Source: Prevotellaceae bacterium (lineage in GTDB: Bacteria; Bacteroidota; Bacteroidia; Bacteroidales; Paludibacteraceae). From it: a stretch of DNA of 64,000 nt. Below are positions 41,095 to 49,998 of the stretch, one piece after another. The position numbers and the translations under genes were made by a program. The stretch covers positions 124,001 to 188,000 of the forward strand of contig JAISVA010000027.1 of NCBI GenBank assembly GCA_031271815.1. Reading direction: 5' to 3'. Within the stretch, counting starts at the first letter, position 1; each line of letters starts with the position of its first letter. The notes below the pieces were generated by a model. It was given only the letters and a program-made list of their open reading frames with translations. It was not told the DNA's origin and searched no databases.

Positions 41095-41666
41095 TCCGGT
41101 TTTCGAAATCATTCAAATACAAACAGATACATATAACAGTTGCAATTATTGCAGCTGTTATGTGTTTTTTTATCTCCTGTGCCGAAAAAACAGAACAGGT
41201 GGAAGCAATTATCGACCGCGCCAAGACGCCTTCACTGCGCGCTACGGAGGTTTCGACCGTTGTTTCCGATTCGGGCGTAACCCGGTACCGGATGAATACG
41301 CCCGAATGGCTGATATATGACCGCGCCGAGGTTCCCTATTGGGATTTCCCGCAGGGAATCCACTTGGAGAAATTTGATACCGCCCTGAATGTAGATGCGG
41401 AAATTAAAAGTAATTATGCCATTTATTATGACAAAAAGCGGCTGTGGGATTTGCGAGACAGTGTAAAGGCGGTAAATTTGGAAGGCGAGCAGTTTGAGTG
41501 CAACCAGCTGTTTTGGAATGAAGTTTCGGAAAGGGTTTATTCGGATTCAATGATAAGAATTACACAGAAAGATAAAATCATCATCGGCTACGGCTTTGAA
41601 TCCAACCAATCGTTAACCAGATATGTAATACGAAAGCCCGAGGGAGTCTTTCCACTGGAAGAATAA
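41091..41666 (+). CDS. lptC: LPS export periplasmic protein LptC-like
   Basis: 191 residues. The N-terminal hydrophobic segment with a C (VMCFFISCAEKTEQ, about 22-31) could be a membrane anchor or lipobox. The body has a beta-jelly-roll pattern of LptC: TVVSDSGVTRYRMNTPEWLI, FPQGIHLEKFD, KRLWDLRDSVKAVN, SDSMIRITQKDKIIIGYGFE. LptC bridges LptB2FG to LptA in LPS transport. The start overlaps the upstream TPR gene by 4 bases. It ends this operon segment; small lipoproteins follow. Confidence 0.8.
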   Translation: MIRFSKSFKYKQIHITVAIIAAVMCFFISCAEKTEQVEAIIDRAKTPSLRATEVSTVVSDSGVTRYRMNTPEWLIYDRAEVPYWDFPQGIHLEKFDTALNVDAEIKSNYAIYYDKKRLWDLRDSVKAVNLEGEQFECNQLFWNEVSERVYSDSMIRITQKDKIIIGYGFESNQSLTRYVIRKPEGVFPLEE

Positions 41667-41709
41667 AAATTATTTTAACAGAATTATAAATCAATAAAAC
41701 TCAATTTTT

Positions 41710-42285
41710 ATGAAAAAGAGATTCGCTTTTTTAATGTTATTCTTAAGTATATTGACTGTTTTTTCTTCTTGTAAGAAAGATAAAGAAAACGACGAAGAAG
41801 AGGATAATACTCAAAAGTCCAAGTCTTATTTAGTGATTGATAAAACGTCATATGAGTTGGATAAGGCGTATGTAGCTGCGTCCGAGTGGAGTGACGAGAA
41901 TTACTTAAATCTGTATTTGTTTTCAAGCCAGGTAACATACAACAGTTTTATGGGCGGTTTTATGGGTACCGGTGCCGGAATAAAAATGGCATTTGATTTT
42001 TCTACTCCAACTATTGTATTGCCTGAGGGAACTTATGTTTATATAGAGGATGGAGATGTGTCATTTGAAGGGAAAACCTTTTCGGAATGTCAATTTGCAT
42101 CCAATGTAAATTGGTGGATGGCGATGGGTGGACTTCGCAGTTTGAAAAGCGGAACCGTATCGGTCATTAAGTCAGGCACTATCTATACGATTGAATTTTC
42201 CGGTACTGATGCTTTTGGAAGGGAAATCAAATGTTATTATGAAGGGATAATCAACGAACTTGAAAGCGTCTTAAATACATTCTGA
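41710..42285 (+). CDS. Lipoprotein of unknown function
   Basis: 191 residues. The N-terminus MKKRFAFLMLFLSILTVFSS, Cys21, then KKDKEND is a lipoprotein signal, with an acidic segment (NDEEEDN) after the Cys. In Bacteroidota such charged stretches near the lipid Cys can favour surface export. The rest is beta-rich (SKSYLVIDKTSYELDKAYVA, YIEDGDVSFEGKTF). No family was recognised. It is separated from lptC by 43 bases. Confidence 0.65.
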   Translation: MKKRFAFLMLFLSILTVFSSCKKDKENDEEEDNTQKSKSYLVIDKTSYELDKAYVAASEWSDENYLNLYLFSSQVTYNSFMGGFMGTGAGIKMAFDFSTPTIVLPEGTYVYIEDGDVSFEGKTFSECQFASNVNWWMAMGGLRSLKSGTVSVIKSGTIYTIEFSGTDAFGREIKCYYEGIINELESVLNTF

Positions 42286-42335
42286 TTGAATATTTATTGA
42301 ATTGTTTTTATTTTTTATATAAAAATTAAAAACAG

Positions 42336-42367
42336 TTTGTTAATGTTATTTTTTAATTGTACTTTTG
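42336..42367 (+). promoter_or_regulatory. Promoter of the small lipoprotein gene
   Basis: TTTG (42336-42339), a 20-base spacer and TACTTTTG (42360-42367) give an exact TTTG-N20-TAnnTTTG match. Transcription would start near 42374, 36 bases before the ATG at 42410. Confidence 0.75.
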
Positions 42368-42409
42368 TATGTCAATTAAATTTATATTAACATTTAAAAG
42401 AATATCGAA

Positions 42410-42631
42410 ATGAGAAAAGTATTATTTATTGTAGCTGCAATGGGAATGATTACATTGGCATCTTGCAGCAAAGAAAAAGATTGTACATGTACAACTAAAA
42501 CTACCGGTAGCCCAGTCGAAATGCCTGATGTTACAAGTGAAGGAACTGTTAAAGATGGAGATTGCAATGATTTAAATTCATCTACAGAAATGGGTGGAGT
42601 TAAAGTAGAAACGACTTGTAAAGAAAAATAA
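42410..42631 (+). CDS. Small cysteine-containing lipoprotein
   Basis: 73 residues: MRKVLFIVAAMGMITLASCS is a lipoprotein signal with Cys19. The mature part holds further Cys residues (DCTCTTKT, GDCNDLN, TTCKEK) in a Thr/Glu-rich chain. It has its own promoter and is followed by an intrinsic terminator. Several similar Bacteroidota lipoproteins are unannotated; no function can be assigned. Confidence 0.65.
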   Translation: MRKVLFIVAAMGMITLASCSKEKDCTCTTKTTGSPVEMPDVTSEGTVKDGDCNDLNSSTEMGGVKVETTCKEK

Positions 42632-42650
42632 GATACTTCATTAAACTTAG

Positions 42651-42683
42651 CGCGTTATTTCACTTAGAGATAACGCGTTTTTT
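42651..42683 (+). terminator. Intrinsic terminator
   Basis: CGCGTTAT (42651-42658) pairs with ATAACGCG (42670-42677), followed by six T residues. Confidence 0.75.
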
Positions 42684-42691
42684 ATATAATA

Positions 42692-43615
42692 ATGATGAAA
42701 AGTACCATTCAACAAATTCTTTTATATAGCTGCAAAGCATTTATCGGCATTGTTTTTTGTATTTCGGCAATATTAAAATTGCTGTCAATCGAGTCGTTTG
42801 AAATCTATATTTACAGTTTTCAACTGTTCAGCTTAAATTTTTCTTACCTTGTTGCCCGGTTCATTATTTCTGCAGAATTAATATTAGGAATTATGCTGAT
42901 ATTAAACCTGTTAAAGAGATATACCTACATCATAACCCTGTCTGTCCTGACTATTTTTACCGCTTTTTTGTTGTTTGTTCATATCATTGCAGGGAATCAG
43001 GAGAATTGCCATTGTTTTGGCGACATTATAAAGCTTGACATTGTTTCTTCTGTTCTTAAAAATATACTGCTTATAGCCCTTTTACTCATATCTAAAAACA
43101 GCTCTTTATTTCATTTGCGCTTTGAGAAAATAATTATAGCGTTGCTTATCATGGCTGCATTTGTAAGCGTAAACATCGTATCTCCTCCCGATAATTGGAT
43201 TTCTTCGCAAAAAAATGCCGAACTGAATGAGAAAGCGTTAACCGAAGCCTTTAGCAATAATATATTGGAGGAAGAACTTAAATACGAGACCAAAATTATC
43301 TGTTTTTACGGTACAGGTTGCAAATATTGCCAATTAATGGATAAGAAATTAAGCCTTATCCAAAAGAGATGCCCGGAAGCAGAGATGAATTTTACCGGTG
43401 TTTTTTGGGGGAACCCCGAAAATTACGAAAAGTTCATCCAAAACTCAGGCATAAATTTTACAAAAACATATCTTATCTCACCGGTAACATTTTTAGAAAT
43501 AACCAATGGGAAAATGCCCGTAGTTATCATAATGAAAGATGGTTTAATCACGGATAAATTCAAATACAACAACTTACAGGAAGATATATTTATTAAAAGC
43601 ATAAAAAATAACTGA
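42692..43615 (+). CDS. Membrane protein fusing a MauE/DoxX-like domain to a thioredoxin-like domain
   Basis: 307 residues. Five hydrophobic helices (about 10-30, 48-72, 77-100, 117-135, 147-165) form a MauE/DoxX-type membrane domain, with paired cysteines in QENCHCFGD (106 and 108). After about residue 170 a thioredoxin-like domain has ICFYGTGCKYCQ with CxxC at 210-213. MauE-type proteins are linked to disulfide or quinone chemistry in the envelope; the fusion suggests electrons passed from the membrane to a periplasmic Trx domain. It follows the small Cys-containing lipoprotein. Confidence 0.65.
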   Translation: MMKSTIQQILLYSCKAFIGIVFCISAILKLLSIESFEIYIYSFQLFSLNFSYLVARFIISAELILGIMLILNLLKRYTYIITLSVLTIFTAFLLFVHIIAGNQENCHCFGDIIKLDIVSSVLKNILLIALLLISKNSSLFHLRFEKIIIALLIMAAFVSVNIVSPPDNWISSQKNAELNEKALTEAFSNNILEEELKYETKIICFYGTGCKYCQLMDKKLSLIQKRCPEAEMNFTGVFWGNPENYEKFIQNSGINFTKTYLISPVTFLEITNGKMPVVIIMKDGLITDKFKYNNLQEDIFIKSIKNN

Positions 43616-43654
43616 TATTTCGACCAGCCTGCGCCGGATACGTTGATTTTTTGT

Positions 43655-43662
43655 TACTTTTG
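43655..43662 (+). promoter_or_regulatory. -7 promoter box of the CorC-like gene
   Basis: TACTTTTG fits TAnnTTTG. Transcription would start near 43669, which excludes an upstream ATG at 43651 and supports the start at 43687. Confidence 0.45.
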
Positions 43663-43686
43663 CAAGCATACTGCATTCGTATAATT

Positions 43687-44925
43687 ATGAATATATTACT
43701 GATTTTTATTTCATCAGTCGTTTACGCCTTCCTGTTCGGGTTAGAGATAACGTCTACTTTTTCCAATAAGCTTCGGCTGGAATTGGATAAATCGGGAAAT
43801 AAATGGACGGAAAATGCACTTGCATTTTTTTATAAAAATCAGAACCAGTTTCTTTCATCACTTTGGTTGGCATCTGTTTTTTCACTGTTTGTGTATGTGT
43901 CGGCGGTTTCGTCGCTTACTGCTTTTATCGAATGGAATTATAACCGTATATTACTGGTTTTGCTGCTTATTTTTTTCTCTGTATTATTCCTTTTAGCGGT
44001 TACAGACGTGGTTTTGCGATTGTTGTTCCGCTTTAACCCGACGGTCTCTTTTCGCTTTTTTGCCCAACCCCTGTTTGTGATATATGTACTCATATATCCT
44101 TTACTGAAAATATATGTGTTCTTTTTTTGCCTGTTTGCAGGCCGAAAAGATGCCGGCTGCTTTTTCAGTATAAATAAGATATATTCATACATAGAGGGTC
44201 AAAATAATGCACAGCATACCGAAACGCGAATAGAAGAAGTGGAGAATGAAGTACGTATTTTTCAGAATGCACTGGATTTTTCCAATGTCAAATTGAAAAA
44301 CTGGATTGTTCCCCGCACCGAAATCGCGGCAATCGAATTGGAATCTACGGTTGCCGAATTGAAGAGCATGTTTACCAAATCCGGTTATTCGCGGATTCTT
44401 GTATATAAGGAAAACATTGACAACATTGTGGGTTACGTTCACTCTTCGGATATGTTTGATAAGCCTGCCGACATCAAATCGTTGTTAAATCCGCTGATTG
44501 TTGTGCCTGAAACAATAGCCGCCAATAAATTGCTTAAGCTTTTCCTGCAACAGCGAAAAGGAATTGCCCTTGTGGTGGACGAGTTTGGCGGAACTGCCGG
44601 AATTATTACGCTTGAAGACCTGATGGAAGTAATTTTCGGAGAAATAGAAGATGAACACGACAGTGAAGACGACTACATTGCCAAGCAGTTACAGCCCAAC
44701 GAATATGTATTTTCCGGACGATTGGAAGTAGATAAGATAAACGAAGAGTTCGGATTACAACTTCCCGTTTCGGAAGATTATATCACAATTGCCGGCTTAA
44801 TATTGTTTCGAAATGGAATGTTGCCTGTAAAAAATCAAACGGTACAAATCGGAAAATATCAATTTTCGATGTTGAAAATAACTGCGACTCGCATTGAGCT
44901 GGTCCGGTTAAAGGTGCTAAATTAA
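43687..44925 (+). CDS. CNNM/CorC-family membrane transporter-like protein (HlyC/CorC, GldE-like)
   Basis: 412 residues. Four N-terminal membrane helices (DUF21-like) are followed by two CBS units (VPRTEIAAIELESTVAELKS, YSRILVYKENIDNIVGYVHS; then GIALVVDEFGGTAGIITLED), and a C-terminal CorC/HlyC domain (FGLQLPVSEDYITIAGL). The family is linked to Mg or Co export, with the gliding protein GldE as a relative in Bacteroidota. The choice of start at 43687 is supported by a promoter-like box just upstream. Confidence 0.8.
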   Translation: MNILLIFISSVVYAFLFGLEITSTFSNKLRLELDKSGNKWTENALAFFYKNQNQFLSSLWLASVFSLFVYVSAVSSLTAFIEWNYNRILLVLLLIFFSVLFLLAVTDVVLRLLFRFNPTVSFRFFAQPLFVIYVLIYPLLKIYVFFFCLFAGRKDAGCFFSINKIYSYIEGQNNAQHTETRIEEVENEVRIFQNALDFSNVKLKNWIVPRTEIAAIELESTVAELKSMFTKSGYSRILVYKENIDNIVGYVHSSDMFDKPADIKSLLNPLIVVPETIAANKLLKLFLQQRKGIALVVDEFGGTAGIITLEDLMEVIFGEIEDEHDSEDDYIAKQLQPNEYVFSGRLEVDKINEEFGLQLPVSEDYITIAGLILFRNGMLPVKNQTVQIGKYQFSMLKITATRIELVRLKVLN

Positions 44926-44980
44926 TAATCCCGCTAAAATTTATATCCTTATCCCTCACTCAGGTTTACAAATTAATATT

Positions 44981-44988
44981 TATCTTTG
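44981..44988 (+). promoter_or_regulatory. -7 promoter box of coaD
   Basis: TATCTTTG matches TAnnTTTG, 38 bases ahead of the coaD ATG at 45026. Confidence 0.5.
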
Positions 44989-45025
44989 AGCACTCTTATT
45001 TTTAAGAAAAATATAAATTGAACGT

Positions 45026-45493
45026 ATGAAAATTGCGATTTTTCCGGGAAGTTTCGACCCATTCACAATTGGTCATTATTCGGTTGTTACGCGGGCGCTT
45101 TCTTTTGTAGATGAGGTAGTTATTGCAATCGGGGTAAATGATGCAAAAAAAACGCTGTTCCCGTTGGATAAACGAATAGAAATTATAAACAAGACGTTTG
45201 TGCATGAACCTCGAATCAGGGTGGAAAGTTATGACAGCCTGACTGTTGATTTTGCCAAAGAGATAAACGCAACGATTATTCTGCGCGGTATCCGGTCGAT
45301 TGCCGATTTTGAATATGAAAAAACGGTTGCCGATGCCAATCGCCGCCTTTCAGGGATAGACACCATTCTGTTGTTTACCGAACCGCAGCACTCGTTCATC
45401 AGCTCGACCGTTGTCCGTGACATCCTGCGCTACGATAAAGATGTGAAATGTTTCCTTCCGCCGAATGTTTCTATTGATGATTTGAAAATTTAG
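45026..45493 (+). CDS. coaD: Phosphopantetheine adenylyltransferase
   Basis: 155 residues. [17 protein letters not shown] carries the nucleotidyltransferase HxGH-type motif (TIGH). [14 protein letters not shown] and [14 protein letters not shown], the ISSTxxR motif, complete the active site. It adenylates 4'-phosphopantetheine in CoA synthesis. Its own -7 box TATCTTTG lies 38 bases upstream. coaX, an earlier step of the pathway, lies 7 kb upstream. Confidence 0.95.
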   Translation: MKIAIFPGSFDPFTIGHYSVVTRALSFVDEVVIAIGVNDAKKTLFPLDKRIEIINKTFVHEPRIRVESYDSLTVDFAKEINATIILRGIRSIADFEYEKTVADANRRLSGIDTILLFTEPQHSFISSTVVRDILRYDKDVKCFLPPNVSIDDLKI

Positions 45494-45584
45494 TGCATAA
45501 TAAAGTTTACTTTTTCAATAATTATTTGTTATTTTGCACACAAATTGGGCGTATATTGCTTTTTTTGTCCGGTAAATTCCATAA

Positions 45585-46457
45585 ATGAAAAAAAAAGTTG
45601 TAAAATACAAGCTATTTAACTCCAAGTTAACATCCGTAATCAGCATTTCGATGGTACTTTTTATGTTGGGTATCATCGCGATGTTTATTTTGGTTGGGAG
45701 CGAATTGTCCAGTTACGTAAAGGAAAACATCACCCTCTCCGTAATTATCAAAGAGAGCGCCGAAGAAGCTGATATTCAGGATGCCCTGAAAAAGCTACGG
45801 GAAAAGTCATACATCAGGCAAATCCGCTACATAACCAAAGAGGAAGCATTGAAAGAGCTTGCCGGAGAGATGGGCGAAGACCCGGTCGCATTCCTGGGCT
45901 ACAATCCGCTCTCTCCCTCCTTTGAAATCAACCTGAAATCGGCTTATGCCAACAATGACAGTATCCTTTTCATTGCCAAGTCAATCAATACGATGGATGT
46001 GGTAAAACAGGTCGATTATCAAAAAAATCTCATCCGCGAAGTCGATAAAAATATAAAAAGAATAACCGCCACCCTTTTGCTGGTTGCCGGATTGCTGTTG
46101 ATTATCTCTTTTATCCTGATAAACAACACGATGCGACTGCTTATCTATTCCAATCGCTTTTTGATTCACACAATGAAGCTGGTCGGTGCAACGCGTCATT
46201 TTATCCGGAAACCTTACATTATACAAGGGATCATTATCGGGATTATTGCGTCGATTTTTGCCATTTTATATATTTTAGGACTTTTTTACTGGTTTGCCGA
46301 CGATTTGAAGATGTTTGTCGATTTCAATGATACAAAACTATACATAGCAATGTTCGGTACAATTTTATCGTTGGGCATTGTTATTACCGGCATATCAACC
46401 TTTTTTGCCGTAAATAAATATTTGAAACATAAATTGGACGATTTATACTATTTATGA
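45585..46457 (+). CDS. ftsX: Cell division protein FtsX
   Basis: 290 residues, with one membrane helix near 20-40 and three near the C-terminus (about 165-188, 215-240, 262-285). The periplasmic segment (LSVIIKESAEEADIQDALKK) and SFEINLKSAY are ABC-transporter permease FtsX features. With FtsE it transmits division signals to peptidoglycan hydrolases. It begins a run ftsX / DUF3098 / uppP / truB / queA that is typical of Bacteroidota. Confidence 0.88.
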   Translation: MKKKVVKYKLFNSKLTSVISISMVLFMLGIIAMFILVGSELSSYVKENITLSVIIKESAEEADIQDALKKLREKSYIRQIRYITKEEALKELAGEMGEDPVAFLGYNPLSPSFEINLKSAYANNDSILFIAKSINTMDVVKQVDYQKNLIREVDKNIKRITATLLLVAGLLLIISFILINNTMRLLIYSNRFLIHTMKLVGATRHFIRKPYIIQGIIIGIIASIFAILYILGLFYWFADDLKMFVDFNDTKLYIAMFGTILSLGIVITGISTFFAVNKYLKHKLDDLYYL

Positions 46458-46519
46458 GTTAAACGTATTATGTTCTACGTAGAAAACTGAGTGTTAAAAA
46501 ATTAAGATAAATAAAAGAA

Positions 46520-46765
46520 ATGAGTAACAAAACGAATTTTGCCTTGCCGAAAAAAAATCTGGTGCTGATGGGCATCGGATTTGTAATTATTGTAATCGGT
46601 TTCCTGTTGATGCTTGGAGGCGGCATACTTGAAAACGGTGCGTTCAATCCCGAAATTTTCAGTTTCAGGCGCGTTACGCTTGCACCAATGATTGCATTGT
46701 TCGGCTTCCTGTTTGAAATTTTTGCTATTGCCTGGATTCCCAAATCAGAAAAAATTAGCAAATGA
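46520..46765 (+). CDS. DUF3098 small membrane protein
   Basis: 81 residues, with two membrane helices (about 12-36 and 52-72). It is conserved between ftsX and uppP in Bacteroidota, and overlaps uppP by 4 bases. Function unknown; membrane location and operon suggest a link to division or envelope work. Confidence 0.8.
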   Translation: MSNKTNFALPKKNLVLMGIGFVIIVIGFLLMLGGGILENGAFNPEIFSFRRVTLAPMIALFGFLFEIFAIAWIPKSEKISK

Positions 46766-47559
46766 GCATTTTTGAAACAATCATTATTGCCATTGTTGAG
46801 GGATTAACTGAATTTTTACCGGTTTCTTCAACCGGGCACATGATTTTAGCACAGGCTTTTTTAGGCGTAAAAAGTGATGAATTTGTAAAGGCATTCACGG
46901 TTATCATTCAATTCGGAGCGATTCTTTCCGTGCTGGTTTTATATTGGAAACGGTTTCTCCAATCGTGGGATTTTTACTGGAAGCTGCTGGTTGCTTTTAT
47001 ACCGGCAGCTATTATCGGATTCTTTGCCGGCGATTTTGTTGACAGTTTACTGGAGAATGTGTGGGTAGTTGCCGTGATGCTTATCATTGGCGGCATATTT
47101 ATGCTGTTCGTGGATAAATGGTTTACGCATCCTGAAGAGGGCGAGCCGAAAATGAGTTACAGCAAAGCATTCGGAATCGGATTAGCGCAATGTATCGCGA
47201 TGATTCCGGGCGTTTCGCGCTCAATGGCAACCATCGTAGGCGGTATGGCGCAGGGCTTTAGCCGCAAGACGGCAGCCGAGTTTTCGTTTTTCCTCGCAGT
47301 TCCGACAATGGCAGCGGCATCGGGATACAAATTATTGAAGTTGTTAATGGAAGACAGTTCCCGCCAATTACTGATGGACAACATAAATTTGCTGATTATC
47401 GGCAATGTTGTAGCATTTATTGTGGCCGTGCTGGCGATTAAATTTTTCATTGGCTTTTTAACCAGGTATGGATTTAAAGCATTTGGATATTACCGGATTG
47501 TGGCAGGTGCGGCGATTATTGTACTGATGCTTTGCGGTTATCAGTTGGAGGTTGTGTAA
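46762..47559 (+). CDS. uppP: Undecaprenyl-diphosphatase
   Basis: 265 residues, multi-helix integral membrane protein. Family motifs: [18 protein letters not shown] near the N-terminus (catalytic Glu and the SSTGH loop) and [20 protein letters not shown]. It recycles undecaprenyl pyrophosphate to the lipid carrier for peptidoglycan and other wall polymers. It overlaps DUF3098 by 4 bases. Confidence 0.93.
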   Translation: MSIFETIIIAIVEGLTEFLPVSSTGHMILAQAFLGVKSDEFVKAFTVIIQFGAILSVLVLYWKRFLQSWDFYWKLLVAFIPAAIIGFFAGDFVDSLLENVWVVAVMLIIGGIFMLFVDKWFTHPEEGEPKMSYSKAFGIGLAQCIAMIPGVSRSMATIVGGMAQGFSRKTAAEFSFFLAVPTMAAASGYKLLKLLMEDSSRQLLMDNINLLIIGNVVAFIVAVLAIKFFIGFLTRYGFKAFGYYRIVAGAAIIVLMLCGYQLEVV

Positions 47560-47603
47560 ATTTTCATCGTATTTTTTCCGAACTGTTGGGTAGTGAAGTA
47601 AAA

Positions 47604-48122
47604 ATGACCATTCATCTTTTAGGTTCTTACAAAAATGCAGTTCGCATTTTTTCTAAATCACATGACTGTAATAGTTACTTGTATGTAGATTTGGATGACA
47701 AAAAAGAAAATATTCCTGACTGGTTCGATAAGTTAGAGAAAGAGGATAAACCTGTTTTCATTTCAGAAAATAAAAGAAAAAGTATGATTCAGGAAATGAA
47801 AGCGTGGATATTAAAACAGCCTGAAATAATTGAAGTTTGGGGGAATAAGGAAAGACACACAAGACTTAATCCCAATGAAGTTCTTTCTCAGCATTCACTG
47901 ATTGCAGGAAAAAATATTGAAAATATTTCCAAACCTTCAAAAGCATTGGATGATATTATAAAACATTTTTTCAACAATGAATACAACGGAAAGAAAAAGA
48001 AAATTCAATATGGAAAATTAAAAACAGCTCCCAGGTTACTGGATCATTTGAACGTAATAACCTTAAAAAATAATGATACGGAAGTGGAACGGTTTTATAA
48101 TCATGTAAAACAATATAAATGA
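47604..48122 (+). CDS. Uncharacterised protein between uppP and truB
   Basis: 172 residues from the ATG at 47604 (MTIHLLGSYKNAVRIFSKSH). An in-frame upstream ATG would overlap uppP. The Lys/Asn/Asp-rich sequence has no membrane helix or recognised domain (YLYVDLDDKKENIPDWFDKL, LNPNEVLSQHSLIAGKNIEN). It is more AT-rich than its neighbours and interrupts the usual uppP-truB order, so it may be an insertion. It overlaps truB by 4 bases. Confidence 0.6.
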   Translation: MTIHLLGSYKNAVRIFSKSHDCNSYLYVDLDDKKENIPDWFDKLEKEDKPVFISENKRKSMIQEMKAWILKQPEIIEVWGNKERHTRLNPNEVLSQHSLIAGKNIENISKPSKALDDIIKHFFNNEYNGKKKKIQYGKLKTAPRLLDHLNVITLKNNDTEVERFYNHVKQYK

Positions 48123-48817
48123 ATTTTATCGAAGGAGAAATACTATACTTTAACAAGCCCCTGCACTGGACATCTTTTGACCTGGTCAACAAAGTCCGCA
48201 TTATGATACGGCACGCATTGAACACGAAAAAGATAAAGATCGGACACGCCGGAACGCTCGACCCGCTGGCTACCGGAGTGCTTATTGTCTGCACCGGCAG
48301 GGCAACAAAACAGATAGAACATTTTCAATACCAAACAAAAGAGTACATCGCTACGTTATGTCTGGGAAAGACTACGCCTTCTTTTGATTTGGAAACAGAG
48401 ATCGACGGAATTTATCCCGTCGAACATCTTTCGCGCGGATTGGTGGAAGAAACGTTGAAGCAATTTGTAGGCGAGATACATCAGATTCCGCCCGTTTATT
48501 CCGCCGTAAAAATCAACGGGAAACGCGCTTACGAATACGCACGCGAAGGAAAAGAGGTGGAGATAAAGCCCAAATTGCTGGTTATTGACGAATTAGAGCT
48601 GCTCGAATGCGAATTACCGATAATCAAAATCAGAGCAGTTTGCAGCAAGGGAACCTATATCCGGGCGTTGGCGCGCGACATCGGCGCGTCGCTCAACACC
48701 GGCGCTCACTTAACAGCATTGGAACGCACGCGTATAGGAGATGTTACTTTGGCGGATTGCCTTTCAATTGAAAGTTTTCAAAAACAATTAGAAAAGGGAA
48801 TTCCCGAAAAAGTATAA
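48119..48817 (+). CDS. truB: tRNA pseudouridine(55) synthase
   Basis: 232 residues. GHAGTLDPLATGVLIVCTGR holds the catalytic Asp; KEYIATLCLGKTTPSFD, IPPVYSAVKINGKRAYEYAR and CSKGTYIRALARDIG follow the family order. It converts U55 of tRNA T-loops to pseudouridine. It sits in the ftsX-uppP operon with queA following. Confidence 0.94.
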   Translation: MNFIEGEILYFNKPLHWTSFDLVNKVRIMIRHALNTKKIKIGHAGTLDPLATGVLIVCTGRATKQIEHFQYQTKEYIATLCLGKTTPSFDLETEIDGIYPVEHLSRGLVEETLKQFVGEIHQIPPVYSAVKINGKRAYEYAREGKEVEIKPKLLVIDELELLECELPIIKIRAVCSKGTYIRALARDIGASLNTGAHLTALERTRIGDVTLADCLSIESFQKQLEKGIPEKV

Positions 48818-48840
48818 TTGATATTAAAAAAAAATAATAA

Positions 48841-48910
48841 TCTTCGCGCCTTTCTGCCTTCGTTGTTTATTAAACGCATTTGCGCACAAAATAATATGAA
48901 AGCGCGAAGA
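48841..48910. repeat. Hairpin upstream of queA
   Basis: TCTTCGCGC (48841-48849) and GCGCGAAGA (48902-48910) are inverted repeats between truB and queA. An in-frame ATG inside (48896) would add an unsuitable N-terminus to queA. Confidence 0.4.
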
Positions 48911-48937
48911 CGGAAAGCCACAAAAAATATAGATGAT

Positions 48938-49987
48938 ATGAAACTGTCCAAATTCAAATTCACACTACCGGAGGAGCAATTAGCCCTTCATCCGGCAAAA
49001 AACAGGGATGAAGCCCGGCTGTTGGTTCTCAACCGGAAAACCGGAGAAATCGAACACCGGTTATTCAAAGACCTGATTGACTATTTTGATAACGAAGATG
49101 TCTTTATTTTCAATGATACCAAAGTTTTTCCGGCGCGTTTGTATGGAAACAAAGAAAAAACGGGAGCGAAAATCGAAGTATTCCTGCTTCGGGAGTTGAA
49201 CCGCGAGATGAAGTTCTGGGATGTACTGGTTGATCCTGCTCGCAAAATCAGAATTGGGAACAAGCTTTATTTTGGTGACGACGACTCGCTGGTGGCGGAG
49301 GTAATTGACAATACCACTTCGCGGGGAAGGACGTTGCGTTTTTTGTTTGACGGAACGTATGAAGAGTTTAAGAATACACTGTATAGCTTGGGTGAGACAC
49401 CGTTGCCGAAATTCATTAACCGCCCCGTAGAACCGGAGGATGAAGAACGCTACCAAACCATTTTTGCCAAAAACGAAGGAGCGGTAGTGGCGCCTACGGC
49501 AGGAATGCACTTCAGTCGTGAATTGATGAAGCGGCTGGAAATCAAAGGGTGCGAGTTTGCTTATGTAACTTTGCATGCCGGACTTGGAAATTTCCGCGAG
49601 ATTGACGTGGAAGATTTGACTAAGCACAAAATGGATTCTGAGCAAATGATAATCACCGGGGAAAATGCAGAAATCATCAACAGGGGACGCGCCGGAAAGC
49701 ATAATATCTGCGCAGTAGGTACAACCGTAATGCGCGCCATTGAAAGCAGCGTCAGCACCGACGGATATGTGAAGCCGTATGATGGATGGACAAATAAATT
49801 TATTTTCCCGCCATACGATTTTAGCGTGGCAAACCGGATGATTACCAATTTCCACCTTCCGCTTTCCACACTGCTGATGATGGTTTCCGCATTCGGCGGA
49901 TACGATGAAGTGATGAATGCGTATAAGGTTGCGTTGAAGGAGAAATACCGCTTCGGGACTTATGGGGATGCAATGCTTATTATCTAA
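48938..49987 (+). CDS. queA: S-adenosylmethionine:tRNA ribosyltransferase-isomerase
   Basis: 349 residues from the ATG at 48938 ([20 protein letters not shown]), the natural start; frames upstream lie in a hairpin. Features include [40 protein letters not shown]-type [28 protein letters not shown] and [10 protein letters not shown]. It adds the ribosyl part of SAM to preQ1 in tRNA, giving epoxyqueuosine. Confidence 0.93.
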   Translation: MKLSKFKFTLPEEQLALHPAKNRDEARLLVLNRKTGEIEHRLFKDLIDYFDNEDVFIFNDTKVFPARLYGNKEKTGAKIEVFLLRELNREMKFWDVLVDPARKIRIGNKLYFGDDDSLVAEVIDNTTSRGRTLRFLFDGTYEEFKNTLYSLGETPLPKFINRPVEPEDEERYQTIFAKNEGAVVAPTAGMHFSRELMKRLEIKGCEFAYVTLHAGLGNFREIDVEDLTKHKMDSEQMIITGENAEIINRGRAGKHNICAVGTTVMRAIESSVSTDGYVKPYDGWTNKFIFPPYDFSVANRMITNFHLPLSTLLMMVSAFGGYDEVMNAYKVALKEKYRFGTYGDAMLII

Positions 49988-49998
49988 TTAAGAATATT

